Positions 13,200 through 22,191 of a stretch of DNA of 64,000 nucleotides are shown here, one piece after another; within the stretch, counting starts at the first letter, position 1, and each line of letters begins with the position of its first letter. The notes beneath the pieces are model-generated. The model searched no databases. It saw only the letters and a program-made list of their open reading frames with translations, and was not told the origin of the DNA. The position numbers and the translations under genes are program-made. The stretch lies in NCBI RefSeq assembly GCF_003130255.1, contig NZ_NRCN01000001.1, positions 986,501-1,050,500 of the forward strand. Reading direction: 5' to 3'. This stretch comes from Aggregatibacter kilianii. Its GTDB lineage: Bacteria > Pseudomonadota > Gammaproteobacteria > Enterobacterales > Pasteurellaceae.

Positions 13200-13613
13200 T
13201 TATTCAACGACGTTAATAATAAATCTTTTCTTAAATAATTTTGGCGAATACGACATATTACCGTAAATTCCCCATTGAACATCCACAGAAATATCACCTT
13301 TAACCGTAGGTTTTCCGCTAATGATTACCTGATTTTTAGTTTCACCGCGATTTTCGGTTAGCTGATAATCTGCCTTGATTCCACTGTTTGTCGTGTTAAT
13401 GTTAACCCGCACAGAGGTTTCGATGGCTTTGCCATTGGCTAATTTGTCTAAATCTATCACATAGCCATATTCTTGGTTCAATTTAATTTCACCGAGAGAT
13501 TCATCAGCTAACTTATTTACGTTATTCCCGCAAGCTGCCAGAAATAATAGACCAATAAGAAAAATACCGAGTTTTTTGATGGTTAGAAATAAATAATTTA
13601 ATGTGAGTATCAT
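13200..13613 (-). CDS. Small predicted lipoprotein of unknown function
   Basis: A 137-residue protein with a lipoprotein signal peptide: hydrophobic stretch at residues 15-26 and lipobox LAAC with the cysteine at residue 28. The mature part is about 110 residues and beta-rich by eye; I do not recognise its family. Start ATG 13613 lacks a strong ribosome site, and a later start would still keep the lipobox. It stands alone between the glpX terminator and a USS-pair terminator. Confidence 0.7.
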   Translation of the reverse strand: MILTLNYLFLTIKKLGIFLIGLLFLAACGNNVNKLADESLGEIKLNQEYGYVIDLDKLANGKAIETSVRVNINTTNSGIKADYQLTENRGETKNQVIISGKPTVKGDISVDVQWGIYGNMSYSPKLFKKRFIINVVE

Positions 13614-13652
13614 AGTTTATCCGTTTTAAAATTGGTGTTAGGCTGTAAAAAT

Positions 13653-13698
13653 AACAAAAAAACTAACCGCACTTTAAAACAGCAATATAAAGTGCGGT
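13653..13698 (-). terminator. Terminator of cysE made from an inverted pair of uptake signals
   Basis: ACCGCACTTT (13666-13675) and AAAGTGCGGT (13689-13698) form a 10-bp stem. On the minus strand it is followed by TAGTTTTTTTG. Two DNA uptake signals thus act as the terminator of the cysE transcript. Confidence 0.8.
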
Positions 13699-13734
13699 CG
13701 GTTTTTATGATGTTTTTTTATTTAATGATAGAGG

Positions 13735-14532
13735 CTAGATATTTAATTCCATGCCAAGATCAATAAAGTTTTGGTTCATGTCGAATGCCGGTTTGGCATC
13801 TCTGTCTTTACCGATAATGCGTGCAGGCACCCCGGCGGCGGTGGCGTATTCAGGAACCGGTTGTAACACCACCGAATTGGCGCCTATTTTAGCATATTTA
13901 CCCACCTCAATGTTACCTAAAATTTTCGCACCGGCACCAATCATGACGCCTTCACGTACTTTAGGGTGGCGATCGCCGCATTCTTTGCCTGTACCGCCGA
14001 GAGTAACGCCTTGTAAAATCGACACATTATTTTCAATCACCGAGGTTTCACCCACTACAATACCGGTGGCATGGTCAAACATGATGCCGTGCCCAATGTT
14101 GGCGGCGGGGTGAATATCGACATCAAAAGCGACGGAAATTTGGTTTTGTAGGTAAATAGCCAAAGCTTTGCGATTTTGTTGCCATAAATAATGGGTGATT
14201 CGGTAGCTTTGCAAAGCGTGAAAGCCTTTTAAATATAGCAATGGTGTGGAGAGTAATTCTACTGCCGGATCCCGTTGACGTACGGCCGAAATATCGTACG
14301 CGGCACATTCGATAATACTTGGTTTTGCCAAATAAGTTTCTTCGATAATTTCACGTAAGGCAATGGCCGGCATAATGGTGTTAGCTAATTTATTGGCTAA
14401 AATATAGCTTAGTGCACTGCCTAAATCATGATGTTTTAAAATGGTCGAATGGAAAAAACTGGCAAGCATAGGTTCGTTATCTACCAATTTTTTCGCTTCT
14501 TGACGAATATTTTGCCAAACTTCTAACAACAT
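13735..14532 (-). CDS. cysE: Serine O-acetyltransferase
   Basis: A 265-residue enzyme making O-acetylserine from serine and acetyl-CoA, the first step of cysteine synthesis. The N-terminal half is helical. The C-terminal half is a left-handed beta helix of hexapeptide repeats (DIHPAANIGHGIMFDHATGI, then GVTLGGTGKECGDRHPKV with catalytic histidines). The tail ends in ELNI, the terminal isoleucine used to bind the CysK active site. It starts 3 bases after gpsA stops, so the two are translationally linked. Confidence 0.95.
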   Translation of the reverse strand: MLLEVWQNIRQEAKKLVDNEPMLASFFHSTILKHHDLGSALSYILANKLANTIMPAIALREIIEETYLAKPSIIECAAYDISAVRQRDPAVELLSTPLLYLKGFHALQSYRITHYLWQQNRKALAIYLQNQISVAFDVDIHPAANIGHGIMFDHATGIVVGETSVIENNVSILQGVTLGGTGKECGDRHPKVREGVMIGAGAKILGNIEVGKYAKIGANSVVLQPVPEYATAAGVPARIIGKDRDAKPAFDMNQNFIDLGMELNI

Positions 14533-14535
14533 GGA

Positions 14536-15549
14536 TTATTCCTCTTTACGTTCTCTGCCTAATAAATTCACTGCAGCCTCTTTTGCATTTTTACCACAGA
14601 ACAAGACTTGATAAATTTGTTCCGTAATAGGCATTTCAACACCATAACGCTGAGCTAATAAATGAGCTTCTTTGGTGTTGTAAAAACCTTCCACCACTTG
14701 TCCGATATTATCCATGGCAGTTTGGGCGGAAAAACCTTGTCCAAGCATAATACCGAAACGACGGTTACGAGATTGGTTATCAGTACAGGTAAGCACTAAA
14801 TCGCCTAAACCCGACATGCCCATAAAGGTGTTAGGATTGGCGCCTGCGGCGATACCCAAACGGGATATTTCTGTAATACCACGAGTAATTAATGCTGTTC
14901 TGGCATTTGCACCAAATCCCATACCATCGGAAATCCCGGCACCAATAGCAATAACGTTTTTAATCGCTCCTCCCAGCTGCACACCGAGCATATCATCATT
15001 AATATAAACCCGAAAATGCTTACTGCAATGAATTCGTGCTTGAAATTCACGTGCAAATTCTTCGTTATCGGAGGCTAACGTAATGGCAGTAGGTAAACCG
15101 GAAGCCAATTCTTTGGCAAAGGTTGGGCCGGAAAGAACGGCCAACGGGTAAGTGTTGCCTAATGTTTCCTTAATCACCTCTTCCAGCAAGCGCCCGGTAT
15201 TCCGTTCTAGCCCTTTGGTGGCCCAAACAATTCGACTATCGGGGCGTAAGTGCGGTCGAATTTGCGAGAGAATTTCACCGAAACAGTGGCTTGGCACAGC
15301 CAATAACAAATCCCGTGAGGCTTGAATTGCATTGCCCAAATCCGCTTCTATGTGTAATGCATCCGGGAAAATAATATCAGGTAAAAATTCCGCATTTTGT
15401 CGTTCGGCATTCAGTTTTTGCATTTTTTGCGGATTATGCCCCCAAAGATAAGTGGGGTGCCCATTGCGCGAAAATGTGATAGCCAAGGCAGTACCAAAAG
15501 AACCTGCGCCTAATACGGTGATGGAAGAATGGGTTAAGGTCGTATTCAT
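14536..15549 (-). CDS. gpsA: Glycerol-3-phosphate dehydrogenase [NAD(P)+]
   Basis: A 337-residue cytosolic enzyme reducing dihydroxyacetone phosphate to glycerol 3-phosphate for phospholipid synthesis. The N-terminal Rossmann motif is [20 protein letters not shown]. The catalytic lysine region [14 protein letters not shown] and the motif [20 protein letters not shown] are present. Two adjacent ATGs (15552 and 15549) are possible; the second has AGGAG at better spacing (6 bases). It precedes cysE, the order also seen in E. coli. Confidence 0.95.
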   Translation of the reverse strand: MNTTLTHSSITVLGAGSFGTALAITFSRNGHPTYLWGHNPQKMQKLNAERQNAEFLPDIIFPDALHIEADLGNAIQASRDLLLAVPSHCFGEILSQIRPHLRPDSRIVWATKGLERNTGRLLEEVIKETLGNTYPLAVLSGPTFAKELASGLPTAITLASDNEEFAREFQARIHCSKHFRVYINDDMLGVQLGGAIKNVIAIGAGISDGMGFGANARTALITRGITEISRLGIAAGANPNTFMGMSGLGDLVLTCTDNQSRNRRFGIMLGQGFSAQTAMDNIGQVVEGFYNTKEAHLLAQRYGVEMPITEQIYQVLFCGKNAKEAAVNLLGRERKEE

Positions 15550-15587
15550 CATTTACTCCTTGAATGGCGAAAAAGACGGTAACGAAA

Positions 15588-15628
15588 GGATAAAACCCGC
15601 TTTACGGTTTAATGTAAAGCGGGTTTTT
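15588..15628 (-). terminator. Hairpin between secB and gpsA
   Basis: AACCCGCTTTAC (15594-15605) and GTAAAGCGGGTT (15614-15625) form a 12-bp stem with an 8-base loop. It is followed by TTTTATCC on the minus strand. It probably separates secB from gpsA transcripts, possibly leakily. Confidence 0.65.
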
Positions 15629-15632
15629 GTGA

Positions 15633-16136
15633 TTAATTAACACTTGGTTGTTCGGCAGATTCTTGCTCTTGTTGTTGGCGTTGTAAATATTCAACAAACA
15701 AAGCGTCAAAGTTTACCGGAGAAAGATTTAATGCCGGGAATGTACCGCGATTCACTAAGTTGGACACTAATTCACGTGCATACGGGAACAGCATATTTGG
15801 GCATTGTGATGTTAAGCAGTGCGCCATTTGCATATCGTCCAAACCGCTAATGGTGAACACACCCGCTTGTTTTACTTCACAAATGAAGGCCACATCATCG
15901 GAATCCTCCAAGGTGGTTTCCACGGAAATATTTAGGCAAACTTCGTATAAATCATCGGCTAATTTAACGGTTTCGGTAGATAAATCGAAAGCCAGTTTTG
16001 GTTTCCATTCCTGATTGAAAATATGGGGTAAATTCGGTGCTTCAAAAGAAACATCTTTAACATAGATGCGTTGAATTTGCAGTATCGCTTGAGTTTCTTG
16101 CTCTTCGCTAACAACGTCTTTATTTTCTTCGGTCAT
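15633..16136 (-). CDS. secB: Protein-export chaperone SecB
   Basis: A 167-residue tetrameric cytosolic chaperone that holds precursor proteins unfolded and hands them to SecA. The family region [19 protein letters not shown] is near residue 18, and the C-terminal SecA-contacting part [16 protein letters not shown] is present. The gene lies between the rhodanese gene and gpsA, the same order as yibN-(grxC)-secB-gpsA of E. coli; grxC is missing here. Confidence 0.96.
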   Translation of the reverse strand: MTEENKDVVSEEQETQAILQIQRIYVKDVSFEAPNLPHIFNQEWKPKLAFDLSTETVKLADDLYEVCLNISVETTLEDSDDVAFICEVKQAGVFTISGLDDMQMAHCLTSQCPNMLFPYARELVSNLVNRGTFPALNLSPVNFDALFVEYLQRQQQEQESAEQPSVN

Positions 16137-16150
16137 GTTTGAGTCCTTAT

Positions 16151-16591
16151 TTATTTTCTAACTAAAGGTAAATTTGCTGCGCGCCAACCGGCAAGGCCTT
16201 CTTTTAAAGTATAAACGTGGTTGAAGCCTTGTTTTGCCAAAATCTCTGCCGAAGTGCCGGAAGTTGCACCGGTTGCGCAAACCAAAATAACGGGCGTTTC
16301 TTTGTGTTGTTCAATTTTACCGATATTGTGATTTTTAATTTCGGTAGGAAGGAGGTTTAGGCTGTTGATAATATGCCCTTTACCGAATTCATCGATAGAA
16401 CGTAAGTCAATTACCACAGCATTTTGGTTATTCATTAAGGCAACGGCTTCAGCGTTATCAATAACTTTGGTTTTACTGGTTGCCGCTTTGATAAAGTGAT
16501 AAATGACCATGATAAACACGGCTACCCAAGCAACGACAATTAGAGTATGATTTTTGGCAAACGTGATTGCCATCGGCATAAATTCTTCCAT
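16151..16591 (-). CDS. Membrane-anchored rhodanese-like protein (YibN type)
   Basis: A 146-residue protein with one N-terminal membrane helix (residues about 11-31) and a single rhodanese domain. The active-site loop is VCATGATSG, with the catalytic cysteine where a persulfide would form. Start ATG 16591 ([11 protein letters not shown]) was chosen over an ORF start at 16621 because relatives begin here and GAGA lies upstream. It is 14 bases ahead of secB. Confidence 0.85.
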   Translation of the reverse strand: MEEFMPMAITFAKNHTLIVVAWVAVFIMVIYHFIKAATSKTKVIDNAEAVALMNNQNAVVIDLRSIDEFGKGHIINSLNLLPTEIKNHNIGKIEQHKETPVILVCATGATSGTSAEILAKQGFNHVYTLKEGLAGWRAANLPLVRK

Positions 16592-16721
16592 TTTTTTCTC
16601 AATGATTAGGTTTAAAAACAAGGCCCCAGTATAACTTTACTTTAGTTATTTATCAAAAATAATTGTTCTTGTAAAAATTATCAATTTTGTTTAAATAATA
16701 ATCAATTATTTCTTTAAAATA

Positions 16722-16733
16722 TGATATAGATCA
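16722..16733. promoter_or_regulatory. FNR-like site upstream of dcuB
   Basis: TGAT-ATAG-ATCA matches the core of the FNR consensus (TTGAT-N4-ATCAA), with one mismatch at each outer base. A TATAAT at 16787-16792 would put a start near 16799, centring the site near -71, a position used by class I FNR promoters. Confidence 0.45.
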
Positions 16734-16790
16734 TAAATCGAACAGAACTTTAAATCTCTTACATACTCACTGCGACAACATTCCTATATA

Positions 16791-16843
16791 ATTAGGTCGA
16801 ATTTTGAATTACTAAACCCTAATTGCCTTGAAAAGGCATTTTT
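16791..16843 (+). terminator. Tandem hairpins ending in a T run in the dcuB leader
   Basis: ATTAGG (16791-16796) can pair with CCTAAT (16818-16823). It is directly followed by the hairpin TGCCTT-GAA-AAGGCA (16824-16838) and TTTTT. This is a terminator shape about 70 bases before dcuB. It may be an attenuator or the end of a short RNA. Confidence 0.45.
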
Positions 16844-16913
16844 ATCAAAATATCATTTAGTATAATATCTTATACATTACACAGATTTTGTTTTCATTCT
16901 CTAAGGAGGCAGT

Positions 16914-18236
16914 ATGTCTGCTATGTTTTTACTTCAATTCGCCATCGTGTTGCTCTGTATTTTGGTAGGTGCACGTGTTGGCGGTATCGGTTTGGGTGTT
17001 TTTGGCGGCTTGGGGCTTGCTATCTTGTCTTTCGGTTTTGGTTTAAAACCGGCAGGCCTGCCAATTGACGTTATGTTTATGATTATGGCTGTGGTTTCCG
17101 CTGCAGCAGCAATGCAAGCGGCAGGCGGTTTAGATTATATGATCAAAATTGCTACCAATATTTTACGTCGTAATCCAAAACACATTACGTTTATTGCACC
17201 TGCAGTCACTTGGACTTTTACACTATTAGCCGGTACAGGCCACGTTGCATATTCTGTATTACCAGTCATTGCCGAAGTGAGCCGCCAAAATGGTGTTCGC
17301 CCTGAACGACCAATGTCTATGGCAGTTATTGCCTCTCAATTTGCTATTGTTGCCAGCCCGATTGCTGCAGCTGTAGTTGCAGTTGTGGCGTACCTTGAAC
17401 CGCAAGGTATTCATTTAGGTGATGTGTTAATCGTCACGATTCCTTCCACTGTTCTTGGTATTTTCTGCGCGTGTTTATTTGTCAATAAAATGGGTAAGGA
17501 ATTAAAAGATGATCCGGAATACCAACGTCGTTTAAACGATCCTAAATATGCCGAAGCCTTTAATTCAACTATTAGTGGGAAAGAACTTGAGATCAGCAAA
17601 ACAGCAAAAATTTCTGTTTCTCTTTTCTTGTTTGGTGCATTGCTTGTTGTATTAATGGGAGCAATGCCTTCTCTTCGTCCGGTATTTGATGGCAAACCAA
17701 TGGGTATGGCACATACCATTGAAATCATCATGCTATCTATCGGTGCGCTAATTATCTTAACCTGTAAACCGGATGGCACTGAAATTACCAAAGGTTCCGT
17801 ATTCCACGCTGGTATGCGTGCGGTAATCGCTATTTTCGGTATCGCATGGTTAGGAGATACCTTAATGCAAGCTCACATTGAGGAAGTAAAAGGTTTAGTA
17901 AAAGGTTTAGTTGAAACTGCACCTTGGACATTTGCCTTCGCCTTGTTCGTGCTTTCTGTACTCGTAAACAGCCAAGGCGCTACCGTAGCGACATTGTTCC
18001 CATTGGGTATTGCTCTTGGTATTCCACCGGCTATCTTGATTGGTGTGTTTGTGGCAGTAAACGGTTATTTCTTTATTCCAAACTACGGTCCAATCATTGC
18101 ATCACTTGACTTTGATACCACCGGTACTACCCGAATCGGTAAATACATTTTCAACCACAGTTTCATGCTACCAGGTTTATTAAGTATGGCATTCTGCTTA
18201 GGTTTTGGTCTGTTATTTGCCAATATCTTGCTATAA
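16914..18236 (+). CDS. dcuB: Anaerobic C4-dicarboxylate transporter, DcuB type
   Basis: A 440-residue inner-membrane carrier with about ten membrane helices. Dcu proteins exchange fumarate, malate or aspartate for succinate during fumarate respiration. Family signatures include [20 protein letters not shown] at the N-terminus, [20 protein letters not shown] near residue 105 and [12 protein letters not shown] near residue 380. AAGGAGG precedes ATG 16914. An FNR-like site upstream fits anaerobic control. DcuA is the nearest alternative. Confidence 0.88.
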   Translation: MSAMFLLQFAIVLLCILVGARVGGIGLGVFGGLGLAILSFGFGLKPAGLPIDVMFMIMAVVSAAAAMQAAGGLDYMIKIATNILRRNPKHITFIAPAVTWTFTLLAGTGHVAYSVLPVIAEVSRQNGVRPERPMSMAVIASQFAIVASPIAAAVVAVVAYLEPQGIHLGDVLIVTIPSTVLGIFCACLFVNKMGKELKDDPEYQRRLNDPKYAEAFNSTISGKELEISKTAKISVSLFLFGALLVVLMGAMPSLRPVFDGKPMGMAHTIEIIMLSIGALIILTCKPDGTEITKGSVFHAGMRAVIAIFGIAWLGDTLMQAHIEEVKGLVKGLVETAPWTFAFALFVLSVLVNSQGATVATLFPLGIALGIPPAILIGVFVAVNGYFFIPNYGPIIASLDFDTTGTTRIGKYIFNHSFMLPGLLSMAFCLGFGLLFANILL

Positions 18237-18257
18237 ACCGATTTGAATTTTATATAA

Positions 18258-18288
18258 ATAGCACCTTGAGAAAGGTGCTATTTTTTTG
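18258..18288 (+). terminator. Terminator of dcuB
   Basis: ATAGCACCTT (18258-18267), loop GAGA and AAGGTGCTAT (18272-18281) form a 10-bp stem followed by seven T. It is 21 bases after the dcuB stop. Confidence 0.9.
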
Positions 18289-18413
18289 TTTTAAATTTAA
18301 ACAGTAAACATAAAACAGTCTCATTTATTGAATAAAATTAATTATCATTTGTTATATAAATGTTATGATATAGCACTTTTCATTAAAGTAATTCTTAAGG
18401 ACAAATAAACGTT

Positions 18414-20162
18414 ATGATGATTGATAAACGGCTGATAAACACAGTCGAGGATAGCAAAAAATGGATTGCTATTAATGTGTTATGGAACTGGGTTGCCTTA
18501 ATTGGCGGGATTATAAGTGCGGTGGTATTTGCCATTTGTTTGCAATGGGCGTTTGAGCGCACACTTACGCTACAAAGTGCGGTCATTTTTACCGTCGTTT
18601 TGGTTGCTTGTCTGGCGTTGCGTGCTTGGGCGGGAAAAATGGCGGTAAAAGCCTCCTATAAAGCGAGTACGCAAGTGAAACATAAATTGCGTACGCTGAT
18701 TTATCAAAAATTATCTTCCATGCCGCTGAATCAGGTTAACCAACAATCTACCTCTTCCGTGATCCAAGTGGCATCTGAAGGCGTGGAACAACTGGAAATT
18801 TATTTTGGCCGTTATCTTCCACAGTTGTTTTACAGCCTGCTTGCGCCACTCACGCTGTTTGTTTTCCTGGTCTTTTTTAACGCACCGACCTCATTAATTC
18901 TTTTAGTTTGCGTGCCGTTAATTCCAATGTCCATCATTGCGGTAAATAAAATTGCGAAACGTTTATTGGCGAAATATTGGTCTATTTATGTGGGTTTAGG
19001 TAGTAGCTTTTTGGATAACCTACAAGGCTTGATTACCTTAAAAATCTATCAAGATGACGACTACAAAGCCAAACAAATGGATATCGAAGCGGAGAATTTC
19101 CGTACCATCACTATGAAAGTGCTGACCATGCAGCTGAACTCTGTTTCTTTAATGGATTTATTGGCTTACGGCGGTGCGGCACTAGGGATTTTGACGGCGC
19201 TTTTACAATATCAAGACGGCAATTTAAGCATTTTTGGTGTTATTTTGTTCATTTTACTTTCTTCCGAATTTTTCATTCCGTTACGCTTACTCGGTTCTTT
19301 CTTCCATGTGGCGATGAACGGCAAGGCGGCTTCAGAAAAAATCTTTACGCTGTTAGATACGCCGGTAGAAGAAAACAAAAGTGCGGTGGATTTTCCGGCT
19401 AAAAATGAAGTCAGCGTGCAAATTAAGGATTTACATTTTGCCTATTCTGCGGAAAAACCGGCCATTAACGGCTTAAACCTTAGTATTCAACCGAAGCAAT
19501 TAACGGTTTTTGTGGGTAAAAGCGGCTGCGGTAAATCCACATTGGTTTCCTTGCTTATGGGCTTTTACCAAGCACAGCAAGGAGAAATTTTGTTTAACGG
19601 CGTTGATATTAAACAAATTAACCGTCATTCCTTATATCGTCATGTTTCGTTGGTGAGCCACAGCAGTTACATTTTCAAAGGCAGCCTCAGAGAAAATATG
19701 TTGATGGCATTGTCCGATGCTTCTGATGACGCTATTTATCAATGCTTAGAACAAGTGAATTTAGCAAATTTCGTCCGTGAAAACGGCGGGTTGGACATGA
19801 TGTTATTAAGTCGCGGAACTAACTTGTCCGGCGGTCAAATTCAGCGTTTAGCGTTGGCGCGTGCCTTGTTGCACAATGCCGACTTATACGTTTTCGATGA
19901 AGCCACCAGTAACATCGACGTAGAAAGTGAAGAAATCATTCTGCAATTTATTCAACAGCTTAAACACGAAAAAACTATTGTCATGATTTCTCACCGTCTG
20001 GCGAATGCGGTGAATGCCGATCAAATTTATGTGTTACAAAGCGGTCACTTGGCAGAATCGGGCGATCATGCTTCTTTAATGGCTGAAAACGGAATTTATG
20101 CAGAAATGTTTAATCAACAAAAGAACTTAGAAAATATCAGAACGGGGGCAAATCATGCGTAA
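18414..20162 (+). CDS. CydD-like ABC exporter half, permease fused to ATPase
   Basis: A 582-residue type IV ABC exporter half. Six membrane helices fill residues about 20-310. The ATPase has Walker A GKSGCGKST, signature NLSGGQIQRLALARALL and Walker B LYVFDEATS. The segment SSEFFIPLRLLGSFFHVAMNGKAASEKI is typical of CydD-type exporters. It overlaps the next gene by 8 bases, so they should form a heterodimer. True CydDC exports thiols for cytochrome bd assembly, but the sequence looks divergent and the substrate here is unknown. Two adjacent ATGs (18414, 18417) are possible. Confidence 0.8.
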   Translation: MMIDKRLINTVEDSKKWIAINVLWNWVALIGGIISAVVFAICLQWAFERTLTLQSAVIFTVVLVACLALRAWAGKMAVKASYKASTQVKHKLRTLIYQKLSSMPLNQVNQQSTSSVIQVASEGVEQLEIYFGRYLPQLFYSLLAPLTLFVFLVFFNAPTSLILLVCVPLIPMSIIAVNKIAKRLLAKYWSIYVGLGSSFLDNLQGLITLKIYQDDDYKAKQMDIEAENFRTITMKVLTMQLNSVSLMDLLAYGGAALGILTALLQYQDGNLSIFGVILFILLSSEFFIPLRLLGSFFHVAMNGKAASEKIFTLLDTPVEENKSAVDFPAKNEVSVQIKDLHFAYSAEKPAINGLNLSIQPKQLTVFVGKSGCGKSTLVSLLMGFYQAQQGEILFNGVDIKQINRHSLYRHVSLVSHSSYIFKGSLRENMLMALSDASDDAIYQCLEQVNLANFVRENGGLDMMLLSRGTNLSGGQIQRLALARALLHNADLYVFDEATSNIDVESEEIILQFIQQLKHEKTIVMISHRLANAVNADQIYVLQSGHLAESGDHASLMAENGIYAEMFNQQKNLENIRTGANHA

Positions 20163-21813
20163 GAATGGATTTGTCGTTATGTGGCAGCTCATGAAATTGG
20201 TGACGCCGTTGGCACATATCATGAGTTTCACCATTATTATGGGTACCCTCGGTTTCCTCAGTGCTATTTTCATTATGGTGCTGGGTGCTATGGGTTTGTC
20301 GGAGTTGCTTAATTTCCACACCCACTTAAATTTATCGCAAATTTTGACCGCACTTATTGTGCTGGCGGTAGCGCGTGGCATTTTGCGTTATTTGGAACAA
20401 ATGTCCGGCCATTACATCGCCTTCAAATTATTGGCGTTGTTGCGTGATAAAGTGTTCAGTGCATTACGTCGTTTGGCGTTTGTAAAATTGCAGGACAAAC
20501 AATCCGGTCAATTGCTTTCTTTGGTCACCAACGACATTGAATTGTTGGAGGTGTTTTATGCGCATACCATCGCGCCGATCGCCATTGCCTTTTTAACTTC
20601 CGGGATTTTATTGGCGGTATTCGCGCATATTTCTTGGTGGTTTGTGTTGGTGGCATTTTTAGCGTATGTGGCCATCGGCATTATTTTGCCTATCGTTACC
20701 ACCCAAATGGCGCGTGAAGATGGCCGCAAATACCGTGATTTAGTCGGCGAAATGAACGATTTCTTCCTCGACAGCATTCGTGGCATGAAAGAAATTCAAC
20801 TTTTCGGCAACGAGGAAAAACGCTTACAGGAAATCCATCAACGCAGTGAAAAAATCGACCAAGCCTTTTTAAAAATCAAACAACAAGAAGGCAATGTGCG
20901 TTCGTTCACGGAAATCGCGGTGTCTTTCTTCAATATCGTGATTTTATTGGTGGGTTTGACGCTATTTGCTTACGATTACATTGATTTTGCCGGTTTGCTC
21001 ATTGCTGTGATTTTATTGATGTCCAGTTACGGCCCGGTGATTGCTTTAAGTAACCTGTCCAACAACTTATTGCAAACCCTCGCCAGCGGCGAACGTGTGT
21101 TAGCGTTATTGGCAGAACAACCGGAATTAAAAGACGTAGAAAATGGCGTGAATATCACTGACGTGCAGCAAATTAACGTAGAAAACGTCAGCTTTGCTTA
21201 TGCGGACGAACAAATTTTATCTGACGTGTATTTGCAGCTTAATAAAGGTGAAATTCTTGGTATTCATGGTCGTAGTGGTAGCGGAAAAAGTACGCTTTTG
21301 AAATTAATCATGCGTTTTTACGATCCACAACAAGGCCGTATTTGCATTAACGATACGGACTTAAAAAATATTAATACGGTGAATTTGCGCGACAATATTG
21401 CTTACATCACCCAACAAACCTATATTTTCAATGAAACGGTGTATGAAAATATTGTGTTGGCAAACCGCAAGGCAACGAAAGAGCAAGTGATTGAAGCGGC
21501 GAAAAAAGCCTCCATTCATGAATTTATCATGAGCTTGCCGGAAGGCTACGACACGAAAATCACTGAAATGGGGAACAACCTTTCCGACGGTGAAAAACAA
21601 CGTATCGGCATTGCCCGCGCCTTCTTGCACAATGCGCCGATTATTTTGTTAGACGAACCGACCAGCAATCTGGACAGCTTAAACGAAGCCATGATTTTGC
21701 AATCCCTGCTAAACGTGAAAGCAGAAAAATTGATCATCCTGGTGAGCCATCGCGCCTCTACCATGGCGATTTGTGATCAGGTTATTCCTATCGCCAACGG
21801 ACGGATGTCATAG
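20155..21813 (+). CDS. CydC-like ABC exporter half, permease fused to ATPase
   Basis: A 552-residue partner of the preceding exporter. Six N-terminal membrane helices are followed by an ATPase domain with Walker A GRSGSGKST, signature NLSDGEKQRIGIARAFL (LSDGE instead of LSGGQ) and Walker B IILLDEPTS. The altered signature suggests one degenerate and one normal ATP site in the heterodimer. Its ATG lies inside the last codons of the previous gene. Substrate unknown; cytochrome bd genes are not in the neighbourhood. Confidence 0.8.
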   Translation: MRKNGFVVMWQLMKLVTPLAHIMSFTIIMGTLGFLSAIFIMVLGAMGLSELLNFHTHLNLSQILTALIVLAVARGILRYLEQMSGHYIAFKLLALLRDKVFSALRRLAFVKLQDKQSGQLLSLVTNDIELLEVFYAHTIAPIAIAFLTSGILLAVFAHISWWFVLVAFLAYVAIGIILPIVTTQMAREDGRKYRDLVGEMNDFFLDSIRGMKEIQLFGNEEKRLQEIHQRSEKIDQAFLKIKQQEGNVRSFTEIAVSFFNIVILLVGLTLFAYDYIDFAGLLIAVILLMSSYGPVIALSNLSNNLLQTLASGERVLALLAEQPELKDVENGVNITDVQQINVENVSFAYADEQILSDVYLQLNKGEILGIHGRSGSGKSTLLKLIMRFYDPQQGRICINDTDLKNINTVNLRDNIAYITQQTYIFNETVYENIVLANRKATKEQVIEAAKKASIHEFIMSLPEGYDTKITEMGNNLSDGEKQRIGIARAFLHNAPIILLDEPTSNLDSLNEAMILQSLLNVKAEKLIILVSHRASTMAICDQVIPIANGRMS

Positions 21814-21886
21814 TTAAGTCCCGTTGAGTATGAAAGTGCGGTGAGTTTTCCAAGAGTTTTTCGAAATGATGTAGCAGTTGTACAAA

Positions 21887-21984
21887 GCTGAAATTACGGT
21901 CACTGAGCTTGTCGAAGTGTAAGTAATTTCAGCTTCTCCTATACACAAAACGAATGCTTCGACAAGCTCAGCAAGCGTTTTGTG
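21887..21984. repeat. REP/BIME-like element: two hairpins with inverted 15-base cores
   Basis: Hairpin 1 has an 11-bp stem (GCTGAAATTAC 21887-21897 with GTAATTTCAGC 21923-21933) and the core CTGAGCTTGTCGAAG (21903-21917). Hairpin 2 pairs CACAAAACG (21944-21952) with CGTTTTGTG (21976-21984) and carries the inverted core CTTCGACAAGCTCAG (21957-21971). The opposed pair is typical of bacterial interspersed mosaic elements. It lies in a 284-base gap without genes; the two flanking uptake signals (21834, 22033) are also inverted. Confidence 0.75.
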
Positions 21985-22046
21985 CATTTGCTACATAATA
22001 CCGCGTATTTTTTTAAAACGTTTATAAAATCCACCGCACTTTTCCC

Positions 22047-22080
22047 ACAAAAAATCCCATCAAACATTTGATGGGATTTT
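22047..22080 (-). terminator. Terminator of the metP-metS operon
   Basis: AAAATCCCATCAAA (22051-22064) and TTTGATGGGATTTT (22067-22080) form a 14-bp stem with a two-base loop. A T run follows on the minus strand. It is 17 bases after the metS stop and could also terminate plus-strand transcripts. Confidence 0.85.
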
Positions 22081-22097
22081 TGTTTTTGAAAGCTAAA

Positions 22098-22190
22098 TTA
22101 TTCTTTTGGTAATCTGATCACGGAAACCAATAATCCGCCCCAGATAATGATGAGCGCGATAGCCATCATGATAATTGCATTGGTTGACAT
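22098..22190 (-). CDS. metS: Small subunit of methionine/alanine NSS importer (MetS type)
   Basis: A 30-residue, single-helix membrane peptide (MSTNAIIMMAIALIIIWGG, then LLVSVIRLPKE). It matches the short MetS partner required by MetP-type sodium symporters. It starts one base after the stop of the large subunit, with GGAGAAAAATAAG ahead of its ATG, so translation is coupled. It is too short for usual gene-finding cut-offs and easily missed. A strong hairpin terminator follows. Confidence 0.85.
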   Translation of the reverse strand: MSTNAIIMMAIALIIIWGGLLVSVIRLPKE

Positions 22191-22191
22191 C

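Noticed and set aside
17411-17791. 126-codon minus-strand frame inside dcuB
   Set aside because: Shadow of a conserved membrane protein gene, with no initiation signal.
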